Positions 30,269 to 38,648 of a stretch of 64,000 nucleotides of DNA are shown here, in pieces. Made by a program: the position numbers and the translations under genes. Each line of letters opens with the position of its first letter. Within the stretch, counting starts at the first letter, position 1. The stretch spans positions 101,993 through 165,992 of the forward strand of contig NZ_SGNY01000012.1 of NCBI RefSeq assembly GCF_007002745.1, read 5' to 3'. Source of the DNA: Martinezella rhizogenes (lineage in GTDB: Bacteria > Pseudomonadota > Alphaproteobacteria > Rhizobiales > Rhizobiaceae). The notes below the pieces were generated by a model, which had not been told where the DNA came from, made no database searches, and worked only from the letters and a program-made list of their open reading frames with translations.

Positions 30269-30880
30269 TTAGCGTTCTTTTCTTATCTTCTCTTCGGCAA
30301 AGAAAGATGCAAGTGCGGCCGTAGCCAGTTTGTGGCCAAAAGCCCTGGCGGTCTCCAATCTCAATGGATCAAAGTGATTGCGTGCGACTTCTAACAGCGA
30401 TACCGGGAACATGCGAGAAGTCAGGACAACGATAGGTTTTTCGACTACTTTTGAGATCGGGTAGCTTTGAGGCCCCGTGCTAAATGATCCGTCCGCCAAC
30501 ATGTTCTCAAAATCGGCGAGCGCACGGCGCAAGATCATCTGCAGCGCCTTGGTAGCGCTGTACTGCAGAATCAAGTTGTCATATATCTTCGATACCTCAG
30601 GAGCGGGGGGGCGTGCCGAAAGAAAGACCTGGACTTTTTCCGGCGGCGCAGTCGAACTCAAGGCGTCCGCCGTTAGCATTGATTGCCGATCGAAGTTGTC
30701 ACGACGTTTGGCGGCGATAGGAGGCGCTGGTCGTTTTTCCTTTCCGGCTCTTTCAGGTAATTGCGAAGGCGCCAAGTTTTGCGAGGAAAGAGCTGGGATT
30801 GGGTGAACGATCGGTCGCGCGGCAGCAAGCCGTCTTGCTTCACCGACAGACAAAGCAGGTTTGCGGATCCCCATCTTCAA
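30269..30880 (-). CDS. virC2: VirC2, T-DNA border/overdrive accessory
   Basis: 203 aa. A flexible N terminus ([17 protein letters not shown]) precedes a C-terminal domain with a ribbon-helix-helix pseudo-dimer ([36 protein letters not shown]). VirC2 binds overdrive and aids border processing with VirC1. Its start overlaps the virC1 stop by 4 bases. Full length for the family (202 aa). Confidence 0.95.
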   Translation of the reverse strand: MKMGIRKPALSVGEARRLAAARPIVHPIPALSSQNLAPSQLPERAGKEKRPAPPIAAKRRDNFDRQSMLTADALSSTAPPEKVQVFLSARPPAPEVSKIYDNLILQYSATKALQMILRRALADFENMLADGSFSTGPQSYPISKVVEKPIVVLTSRMFPVSLLEVARNHFDPLRLETARAFGHKLATAALASFFAEEKIRKER

Positions 30881-31572
30881 TTCCCCAAGGTATCGCCAAT
30901 CAATTCTGAAATTGTTACGAGTTCCTCCATCGCAATTCTGAGGTTCCGCTCAAGGAGGCGCATCGTCGGATCATTTGTCGTGTTCAGCAATGTGAGATGC
31001 AACATGCCACGCTCTTTCATTGCAGCGAACGCGTCTCGTTCATGCATTGGAGATTGTACGACAGGCAGATTCACCAGCATGTCTGACATCGCGCGTTGTG
31101 ACGTGGTTAATCGGCCAACCGGGACTCGCTGGCGTAACACGGCGGTCGGAATCACTAAGTTCTCGCTCAGCAGCAGCTCGACAACATAACGATATGTCGA
31201 AAGTGCCTCATCGATATCCAGCGGCGTTAACATTGTCGGGATCAGAAGCAGGTTTGAGCTAGCGATGATTGTGTTATTGAGCTCGCTCGAACCACCATGC
31301 GTATCGGCCAGCGCATAATCAAATTCCTGAAGCTCGGCGTCCTCATAAGCCGCTTCAAGAAGCGACATTTCTTCTGCAGCGTACACCTCGCAGGATGTAT
31401 CCCAGGTGTTGCTACGCATCGCGTTTTCTTTCCATCGCGTTAACGGCCGGTTCTCGTCCGCATCGAAGAGAGCCACTCTTTTGCCGTCTCTTGCAAACGC
31501 AGCGCAAAGGCCCATGAGCGCCGTGGTTTTGCCGGCGCCTCCTTTAAATGAGCAAAATGTCAGAAGTTTCAT
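30877..31572 (-). CDS. virC1: VirC1, ParA-like ATPase
   Basis: 231 aa from ATG 31572, the family length; a frame extension of 15 codons upstream lacks support. A deviant Walker A ([13 protein letters not shown]) puts it in the ParA/MinD family. [15 protein letters not shown] is the Walker B/switch region. VirC1 binds overdrive, boosts T-strand production and recruits the relaxosome to the cell pole. Transcribed divergently from virD1. Confidence 0.95.
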   Translation of the reverse strand: MKLLTFCSFKGGAGKTTALMGLCAAFARDGKRVALFDADENRPLTRWKENAMRSNTWDTSCEVYAAEEMSLLEAAYEDAELQEFDYALADTHGGSSELNNTIIASSNLLLIPTMLTPLDIDEALSTYRYVVELLLSENLVIPTAVLRQRVPVGRLTTSQRAMSDMLVNLPVVQSPMHERDAFAAMKERGMLHLTLLNTTNDPTMRLLERNLRIAMEELVTISELIGDTLGN

Positions 31573-31662
31573 AAGTTTATCCTGGCGACGTTGTGAACGA
31601 AAGTGCGTCTGTATCATTGTTTGTATGTGTGACTGTCTGTATAGCGAAATTATCAGGAGTAT

Positions 31663-31698
31663 ATTTCAATTGCATTGAAGGATAGTTGCAAATGTAAC
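31663..31698. promoter_or_regulatory. two tandem vir boxes between virC and virD
   Basis: ATTTCAATTGCATT (31663-31676) and GTTGCAAATGTAAC (31685-31698) each match 13/14 of RTTDCAATTGHAAY and are 22 bp apart centre to centre, two helical turns. They can serve both divergent operons. Confidence 0.75.
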
Positions 31699-31826
31699 TA
31701 TATAGATCCGAATATGAACAGTATATTCTTGAATTTATTCTGTTGGCGGCTAGGCTCCCTCAGTCTCAACTGGAGAATTTCACTCCGGAACAAATCCAGA
31801 TCATTCCGTTTTCTATGGAGCAAGCC

Positions 31827-32273
31827 ATGTCGCAAAGCGAAAAATCCACTTCAAGTGACATTGTCGACCGGCGTGAAGGCCCGAAGATTGAAGGTTTCAA
31901 GGTCGTTAGCACTCGTTTGCGATCGTCGGAATATGAGAGCTTCTCTCGCCAAGCCCGTCTGCTGGGGCTCTCCGACAGCATGGCCATAAGAGTTGCGGTT
32001 CGCCGCATTGCCGGCTTTCTCGAAATCGATGCAGAGACTCGTCAGATGATGGAAGCCATTCTTCATTCAATAGGAGCACTCTCAAACAACATTGCCGCGC
32101 TGCTGTGTGCCTATGCTGAAAATCCGACAACGGATTTGGGCGCTCTGCAAGCTGAACGAAACGCTTTCGGTAAATCGTTCGCTGATCTCGACGGTTTGCT
32201 CCGTTCCATTTTGTCCGTATCACGGCGACGGATCGACGGTTGCTCCATGCTGGCGGACGCCTTGCAGCATTAA
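31827..32273 (+). CDS. virD1: VirD1 relaxase accessory protein
   Basis: 148 aa from ATG 31827 with GGAG 7 nt upstream; the frame is open further up, but this start gives [16 protein letters not shown] as in Ti VirD1. A ribbon-helix-helix-like DNA-binding segment ([20 protein letters not shown]) is present. It is needed with VirD2 to nick double-stranded borders. First gene of virD, 25 nt before virD2. Confidence 0.95.
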   Translation: MSQSEKSTSSDIVDRREGPKIEGFKVVSTRLRSSEYESFSRQARLLGLSDSMAIRVAVRRIAGFLEIDAETRQMMEAILHSIGALSNNIAALLCAYAENPTTDLGALQAERNAFGKSFADLDGLLRSILSVSRRRIDGCSMLADALQH

Positions 32274-32298
32274 CGTAGCACTTGGGGGAATCTGTTGG

Positions 32299-33645
32299 AT
32301 GCCCGATCGGTCTCAAGTCATCATCCGCATTGTGCCGGGAGGTGGGACGAAGACCCTCCAACAGATTATCAACCAGTTGGAGTATCTATCTCGGAAGGGC
32401 AAGTTGGAGCTGCAGCGTTCGGCCCGACATCTCGATACTTTCGTACCACCGGATGAAATCCGCGAACTCGCCCTAAGCTGGGTTCAAGAAACCGGGACTT
32501 ATCACGAAAGTCGGCCAGACGAGGAAAGGCAACAGGAGTTGACGACCCACATTATTGTAAGCTTCCCTGCCGGTACAAGTCAGGTAGCAGCTTATGCAGC
32601 GAGCCGGGAGTGGGCAGCCGAGATGTTTGGGTCAGGCGCAGGGGGAGGCCGATACAACTATCTTACAGCCTTTCACATCGATCGCGATCACCCACATCTG
32701 CATGTGGTCGTTAATCGTCGCGAACTTTTGGGGCACGGCTGGCTGAAAATATCCCGGCGCCACCCCCAACTGAATTATGACGCCTTGCGCATTACAATGG
32801 CCGAGATTTCACTTCGTCATGGCGTCGTCCTCGAGGCGACGAGCCGAGCTGAGCGCGGCATCTCGGAGCGGCCGATGACTTTTGCCCAGTATCGACGCCT
32901 GGAGCGGCAGCAGGCCAATCAAATTCGTTTCGAGGATATTGATTTCGAAGAATTCTCGCCTGGGGGAAACGACGGAGAACCGGATCAATCTTTTAATTCT
33001 TCGTACGGTTCGCTGCCTCAAAACGTGTCAGAAAACTTGCGACGAAACGGCGGTCTGCAATCGGTGTCTGAAGTACGTTCCCGGGCACTGATCGGATCGA
33101 ACGGCAACGGTGTCACGCCCGATCGTGTATCATCTGGAAACGATTCCCGTTCTCAATCCGGCAGCGATAAAGCCTTTGTGGACGATGGCAACTTGAGGAA
33201 CGGCCCTCTCACCATCGCCGGAGACGGCCAGGATCTTGAAGGCCGTTCTGGCATGCATCGTTTGGCAACCGAACCCGTCACGCACACAACAAGCGAAGAT
33301 GATGTTCGGCAACGGCCTCATCGAAAACGGCCTCGCGGTGATGAGGAAGAGCAGAGCGGCGCAAAACTGACCAGGGTAGACGGAATTCGGACGGGAGTGA
33401 CAATCAGCGCCGTACCGGTTGCCCAGGACGATCCGATTACATCGCCGATCCAGCCCCCTGGATCAAATCCGTTGGATGACCCGGGGCAGACCAACATCGC
33501 TACGGACGCATTGCCTCCGACAGCCGATCGCCGGCAGCAGGGAGAGCCAAATTCTAAGCGTCCTCGTGATGATGACGCCGAGCCGAGCATTCGTAAGCGG
33601 TCAAGGGACGGGCGCAGCCAAGGGGATGAGGGAAACAGAAGGTAG
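32299..33645 (+). CDS. virD2: VirD2 relaxase and T-strand pilot
   Basis: 448 aa from ATG 32299; the frame is open upstream into virD1. The relaxase domain is at about 1-230 with catalytic Tyr29 (INQLEYLSRKG) and the metal-binding HIDRDHPHLHVVV. Tyr29 joins the 5' end of the T-strand. The middle is variable and polar. The C terminus has a bipartite nuclear signal KRPR…RKRSR (about 420-436) for entry into the plant nucleus, then an arginine-bearing tail. It overlaps no later gene. Confidence 0.97.
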   Translation: MPDRSQVIIRIVPGGGTKTLQQIINQLEYLSRKGKLELQRSARHLDTFVPPDEIRELALSWVQETGTYHESRPDEERQQELTTHIIVSFPAGTSQVAAYAASREWAAEMFGSGAGGGRYNYLTAFHIDRDHPHLHVVVNRRELLGHGWLKISRRHPQLNYDALRITMAEISLRHGVVLEATSRAERGISERPMTFAQYRRLERQQANQIRFEDIDFEEFSPGGNDGEPDQSFNSSYGSLPQNVSENLRRNGGLQSVSEVRSRALIGSNGNGVTPDRVSSGNDSRSQSGSDKAFVDDGNLRNGPLTIAGDGQDLEGRSGMHRLATEPVTHTTSEDDVRQRPHRKRPRGDEEEQSGAKLTRVDGIRTGVTISAVPVAQDDPITSPIQPPGSNPLDDPGQTNIATDALPPTADRRQQGEPNSKRPRDDDAEPSIRKRSRDGRSQGDEGNRR

Positions 33646-33658
33646 AAAAGGATCGATC

Positions 33659-36499
33659 ATGGCAGATGAAGAATTTCGTCGAGACTTCAGCCGCTCCGCT
33701 ACGTTGAACTCGAATAACGAAGGCGCTACAGGCGCACCAATCCCGGATACATCGGTGTCGACTGCCTTCCGACAAAACCGCAGAGAACACTTAACGACCA
33801 GTTCCTTACGGCCATTAATTACTGGTGGGGCCGGCGACCTTCCAGGCACTTCCCCCGAAAATCAACGGCCGACAACCCATGCCCCGAATACAGCAGAAAT
33901 ACTCCCGGTGAGATCAGCCGAAGCTCCGGCTGGCCAATCAGCGGTCTTTCCGAGGAGCAAGGGGTATTTTCGTACGGCCATGCAATACCTGCGGGAGATT
34001 GAAATGCAGTCCACTGCCAGGGCGGACCACGAGGCGACGTCGTCGTCACGTTTTGGCAAGGGGGAAAGAAAGCAGCTGCGCGAACACGAGCAAACCGGTG
34101 ATCAAAGTGAATCAATGGCGAAGCGGAGTACCAGCTCGGGAATGCAGGTGGGAACTATTGCCGCGTCTTTGGCTATGAAAGATAGCTCGACCGCGACGCC
34201 GGCTTCGCAAGGGCCGCACCGGTCTGGGATGGAGCTGGATAATATCGAAGGGACTGGAGAGAGCCGTACGCAATCTCAGCACGAAATTGCGACACAACCT
34301 ATTGCCACAAGCGCTTTTGGTTCAGGTCATGATGTGATCATTCCTGGAGAGGGCCAGCCTGAAGAAACATTCGACGGCGCACCATATTGGATGGTAGAAA
34401 GCGGGGATAGCGAGACCAATAGCCTTCCGTCGATCCAACAAGGCTTATCTTGGCCAGGGTTAGATGACCTTGATTTGCTCGCCGACAGCAGTTCACCGCT
34501 CAGTACTCAGGTTGTTCCTCCTGACGTAGCCGCTACGAATTTAAGCACTGAGGCAGGGTCCGCCAGCGTCGAAAGCACCCAAATCCTCGCCGACAGTGCC
34601 TATTCCGACGACGCGACCGAAACCGGTGGCCAAACAGCTTCAGGATCGATCCATGAAGGTTCAGTTCGTTCGCTTGGCTCACCGGAGGAACGCTTCGACG
34701 CCTTTCCCGAGTTGACCGACGAGGACTTGGCGCAGATTGACGCATTCTCGCGAGCCCGCTCTCCTTCGAGGCGAGATGCTGCGCACGCTATTCATGCGGT
34801 CAGCTTGGATGATGCCTTCTCACGCAAGGATCTTGCCGCGGGCCACGACGGCCGGCTTACGAATCCTGCGTTCCGTCAGGAGGCTTCTCTGCAGGAATCG
34901 AGCCCATCAGAAACGAAGTCCGACGACTTCCCGGAATTAACCGACGAGGACCTGGCACGGATCGACGCACTCTCCGAAGCCCGCTCAACTTCGAGGCTGG
35001 ATGTTGCACGCACTATTCATGCGGTCAGGTTGGAGGCCTCTCGGCAGGACCCGAGCCCATCAGAAATGAAGTCCGACGACTTCCCCGAATTGACCAAAGA
35101 GGACTTAGCCCGGATCGACGCACTCTCTGGACCCCGCCCGACTACGGGGCGGGAAGGTGCGAACACTATTCAGCCAGTCAGGTTGGACGATGCTTTCTCA
35201 GCCGAAGATTATACCGTGGGCCGCGGCGGCCGGCATACGAATCCTGCGTTCCATGAGGAAGCTTCTCGGCAGGACCCGAGCCCATCAGAGATGAAGTTCG
35301 ATGGCTTGCCGGAGTTGACCGACGAGGATCTGGTAAGGATTGACGCAATCTCTGAACCGCGCTCGAAGAGATCTCGCTCCGAGCAGGTTGTCGGGGGAAA
35401 ATCTCATAGGCTCAAACTGAACGAGGCTATCGAGGAGGCGGGCTCGCCCACTACCGTTTCGGGAACAAGCGCCGCCAGGGCGGCACCTATCACGCTCGAA
35501 AGCGGAGTACCTAGGTTGCCGCAGGCTACCCATACGGAACTTCCTGGCTCGGACGTTGCGGGTCCACTGCGGATCGGGAAGGCGTCGTGTGCCGATATAC
35601 GGCGAGATGTTTCGGATAAAGGGAAACGAAAAGTCTCGTCAGATTATCAGATTCAGCAAGGTCCTGGCGCGTCCTATGCTTACCAGCCGCGACGCATGCC
35701 GACGGAAGCGATTTTCGATGCTGAACGGCTTGGTGACGAAGTGCTCATCGGGAATGAGCCAGTTCCGCGGTGGCCTTACCCCTGGGAGCACGTTGTTCGT
35801 TTTGAAACAGGCAAGCAGCTCTTCGAAAGATTGCAGAAGTGGCCGACTGCGGAGGAGTTGGAAAACAGTGTGATCCTCGTCAAAGCGGATAGCGCGCAAC
35901 GATCCTATATGCCCCGAAATCAGCTGCTCTTGCATCTCGGATCCGAAAAGTATTACGAACGAATGAAAGCGCTCGGTCTATCCGATAATACCTTCAGCGG
36001 ATTGAAGTCCGATAGCAAATATTTTTATGATACACCTGCTGGACCACGGGTAAGTGAACATGATTATGAGTTCCCGCGGCAGGCAGGCGTGCATAATCCA
36101 GAGGTGATGGTTCAGCATCATAGCGGAACCTTCTTCGCGTTTTGGCCAAAACTTCTCAGGCTGGAAAAGCTTGCGACAGTAACGAATACGTATGGCGCGG
36201 AAAATGTTTGGCTCAAATCGCCAGCCAATGCTTACATGACGCCGGAAACCTATAATTCCAAGGTTGCGAACGGCGCCGAAAACCTTTTCATCGAGTTCCT
36301 ACGTCCCGCTCCTGTCCACGACCACCTGCGGGAACCTGGAACTTCAAACGCAAAAACTGTTGACGGACGAAACGAAGATCGCGCGCAACAGGCCGACCGG
36401 TTAGCAGATCAGTCGATGGGCCGGAACGGGGACGGCCGTGACGCGCAGGGTGGTAAGAGAACCTTGGAACCGCGCGTGCGCGAAAGGTATGGGCTGTAG
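33659..36499 (+). CDS. virD3: virD3-position protein, 946 aa, repeat-bearing candidate effector
   Basis: ATG 33659 follows AGGA and lies 13 nt after virD2; the frame is open upstream but overlaps virD2. It occupies the slot of virD3, which is poorly conserved. Residues 1-340 are low-complexity and polar. Four copies of an acidic motif, FPELTDEDLARIDA (residues about 349, 423, 474 and 549), alternate long and short spacers; an RSKRSRSE nuclear-signal-like stretch follows. The C-terminal ~220 residues are globular (PYPWEHVVRFETGKQLFERL … MPRNQLLLHLGSEKYYERM). The end, PRVRERYGL, is an arginine-rich tail like type IV effectors. I infer export into plant cells; function unknown. Confidence 0.7.
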   Translation: MADEEFRRDFSRSATLNSNNEGATGAPIPDTSVSTAFRQNRREHLTTSSLRPLITGGAGDLPGTSPENQRPTTHAPNTAEILPVRSAEAPAGQSAVFPRSKGYFRTAMQYLREIEMQSTARADHEATSSSRFGKGERKQLREHEQTGDQSESMAKRSTSSGMQVGTIAASLAMKDSSTATPASQGPHRSGMELDNIEGTGESRTQSQHEIATQPIATSAFGSGHDVIIPGEGQPEETFDGAPYWMVESGDSETNSLPSIQQGLSWPGLDDLDLLADSSSPLSTQVVPPDVAATNLSTEAGSASVESTQILADSAYSDDATETGGQTASGSIHEGSVRSLGSPEERFDAFPELTDEDLAQIDAFSRARSPSRRDAAHAIHAVSLDDAFSRKDLAAGHDGRLTNPAFRQEASLQESSPSETKSDDFPELTDEDLARIDALSEARSTSRLDVARTIHAVRLEASRQDPSPSEMKSDDFPELTKEDLARIDALSGPRPTTGREGANTIQPVRLDDAFSAEDYTVGRGGRHTNPAFHEEASRQDPSPSEMKFDGLPELTDEDLVRIDAISEPRSKRSRSEQVVGGKSHRLKLNEAIEEAGSPTTVSGTSAARAAPITLESGVPRLPQATHTELPGSDVAGPLRIGKASCADIRRDVSDKGKRKVSSDYQIQQGPGASYAYQPRRMPTEAIFDAERLGDEVLIGNEPVPRWPYPWEHVVRFETGKQLFERLQKWPTAEELENSVILVKADSAQRSYMPRNQLLLHLGSEKYYERMKALGLSDNTFSGLKSDSKYFYDTPAGPRVSEHDYEFPRQAGVHNPEVMVQHHSGTFFAFWPKLLRLEKLATVTNTYGAENVWLKSPANAYMTPETYNSKVANGAENLFIEFLRPAPVHDHLREPGTSNAKTVDGRNEDRAQQADRLADQSMGRNGDGRDAQGGKRTLEPRVRERYGL
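34702..35380 (+). repeat. coding tandem repeats in the virD3-position gene
   Basis: Four units start at about 34702, 34927, 35081 and 35305 (spacing 225, 154, 224 nt). Each encodes (F/L)PELT(D/K)EDL; units 1 and 3 carry an extra DDAFS…NPAF insert. The repeats are similar in DNA as well as protein, so recent unequal duplication is likely. Confidence 0.8.
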
Positions 36500-36558
36500 A
36501 TCCAGCTGCCCGTAAAGCAAACAGCCGTCCAATAGGATAAACGGAGCGTGGTCACGTG

Positions 36559-38541
36559 ATGAATTCAGGCAAGTACACGCCAATAGGCCTGGCTGCGAGC
36601 ATAGCATGTTCATTGGCCGTGGGGTTTTGTGCGGCCAGTCTCTATGTCACATTTCGCCATGGCTTTACGGGCGAAACGATGATGACTTTCAACGTTTTTG
36701 CGTTCCTGTACGAGACACCGCCTTATTTGGGATACGCAAGTCCTACGTTCTATCGCGGACTAGCCATCATCGTTGCGACGTCAACGCTCGTGTTGCTATG
36801 CCAACTACTGTTATCGATGCGCGAGCGCGAACATCACGGCACTGCTCGCTGGGCCGGCTCCGGCGAGATGCGGCACGCCAGGTACCTCCGGCGCTACAGT
36901 CACGTCACGGGTCCCATCTTCGGCAAGACATGTGGACCACGTTGGTTTGGCAGCTACCTAAGTAACGGAGAACAACCTCACAGCCTTGTTGTCGCGCCAA
37001 CTCGCGCTGGTAAGGGTGTCGGCGTCGTTATCCCGACGTTGCTAACCTTCAAGGGCTCAGTAATTGCCTTGGATGTGAAAGGCGAGCTATTTGAACTCAC
37101 ATCGAGGGCGCGTAAATCAAGTGGCGACGCGGTTTTCAAGTTCTCGCCCTTAGATCCAGAGCGGCGAACGCATTGTTACAATCCCGTGCTGGATATTGCC
37201 GCGTTGCCGCCCGAACGGCGCTTTACAGAAACGCGCCGCCTCGCTGCGAATCTCATCACAGCCAAAGGCAAGGGAGCCGAAGGTTTCATCGACGGGGCAC
37301 GGGATCTTTTCGTAGCAGGCATATTGAGTTGCATTGAGCGCGGCACACCAACGATCGGTGCCGTTTACGATCTGTTTGCTCAGCCGGGTGAAAAGTACAA
37401 ACTATTTGCGCAACTCGCGGAGGAAACACAAAACAAAGAGGCTCAGCGTATCTTCGACAATATGGCGGGGAATGACACCAAAATCCTGACATCCTACACA
37501 TCGGTGCTCGGCGACGGCGGACTCAATCTTTGGGCCGATCCACTCGTTAAAGCGGCTACAAGCACCTCGGATTTTTCCGTCTACGATCTGCGGCGGAAGA
37601 GGACTTGTATTTATCTTTGTGTCAGCCCGAACGATCTCGAAGTCATAGCGCCCTTGATGCGTCTTCTCTTCCAGCAGGTTGTATCAATCCTGCAGCGATC
37701 GCTGCCACTTGGAGATGAACGGCACGAAGTTCTGTTTCTCCTCGATGAGTTCAAGCACTTGGGCAAGCTGGAAGCTGTGGAGACGGCAATTACGACGATC
37801 GCCGGCTACAAGGGCCGCTTCATGTTTATTATTCAGAGTCTTTCGGCTTTGACAGGAACTTATGATGAAGCTGGTAAGCAAAATTTTCTCAGCAATACGG
37901 GTGTGCAGGTATTCATGGCGACTGCTGATGACGAGACGCCCAACTACATTTCCAAAGCTATCGGCGACTACACATTCCAGGCTCGCTCAACGTCGTACAG
38001 CCAAGCGCGCATGTTTGATCATAACATCCAAATCTCCGACCAAGGAGCACCGCTTTTGCGCGCCGAACAAGTCCGCCTACTCGACGACGATTATGAAATA
38101 GTCCTTATCAAAGGCCAACCTCCCCTCAAACTGAGAAAAGTGCGATATTATTCGGATTTCATATTGAAGCGAATTTTCGAAAGCCAACACGGTTCCCTTC
38201 CCGAGCCCGCATCTTTGATGTTGCCGGGAGACACAAACCTCGTTGAAGGCAAGCTCGACCAGGGAACAGCCGATACAACTTCGCAAAAACCGGTGCAGAT
38301 TGAAGAGAACGACCATGGGGAAGTCGTTTCCCCCCAAAACAGAACTGTGGCTGATGGAGTAATGCCAATAGAAGTTCGCCCCCGTTCAAACGAAGTTGAT
38401 GACGAGCGGGAATACCAAGGCGCGGACGCCGCAACCTCTGAGAAGCTTCCGGAAATTGCTCCGGCTCTTTTGGCGCAGCGCGAACTCCTCGACCAGATCA
38501 TTTCGCTCCAGCTACGAGGTAGAACAGCCTCCGGCACTTGA
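36559..38541 (+). CDS. virD4: VirD4 coupling protein
   Basis: 660 aa from ATG 36559, one codon after a GTG. Two N-terminal membrane helices (ACSLAVGFCAASLYVTF; IIVATSTLVLLCQLLL). Walker A VAPTRAGKGVGVV, and Walker B FLLDEFKHLGKLEAVE with GRFMFIIQSL. It brings VirD2-T-strand and effectors to the VirB channel at the inner membrane. The C-terminal tail is variable, as usual in VirD4. Sixty nt follow the upstream gene. Confidence 0.97.
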   Translation: MNSGKYTPIGLAASIACSLAVGFCAASLYVTFRHGFTGETMMTFNVFAFLYETPPYLGYASPTFYRGLAIIVATSTLVLLCQLLLSMREREHHGTARWAGSGEMRHARYLRRYSHVTGPIFGKTCGPRWFGSYLSNGEQPHSLVVAPTRAGKGVGVVIPTLLTFKGSVIALDVKGELFELTSRARKSSGDAVFKFSPLDPERRTHCYNPVLDIAALPPERRFTETRRLAANLITAKGKGAEGFIDGARDLFVAGILSCIERGTPTIGAVYDLFAQPGEKYKLFAQLAEETQNKEAQRIFDNMAGNDTKILTSYTSVLGDGGLNLWADPLVKAATSTSDFSVYDLRRKRTCIYLCVSPNDLEVIAPLMRLLFQQVVSILQRSLPLGDERHEVLFLLDEFKHLGKLEAVETAITTIAGYKGRFMFIIQSLSALTGTYDEAGKQNFLSNTGVQVFMATADDETPNYISKAIGDYTFQARSTSYSQARMFDHNIQISDQGAPLLRAEQVRLLDDDYEIVLIKGQPPLKLRKVRYYSDFILKRIFESQHGSLPEPASLMLPGDTNLVEGKLDQGTADTTSQKPVQIEENDHGEVVSPQNRTVADGVMPIEVRPRSNEVDDEREYQGADAATSEKLPEIAPALLAQRELLDQIISLQLRGRTASGT

Positions 38542-38648
38542 AGCTCGATGTGATACCGCTTCGGATCGAGTCTTGTTAGCGCCGTCAGATGTCCCGTTTC
38601 GGGAATGCATTACCAACGTTGAAGGTTGCCAATTGATGAGACATCGCC

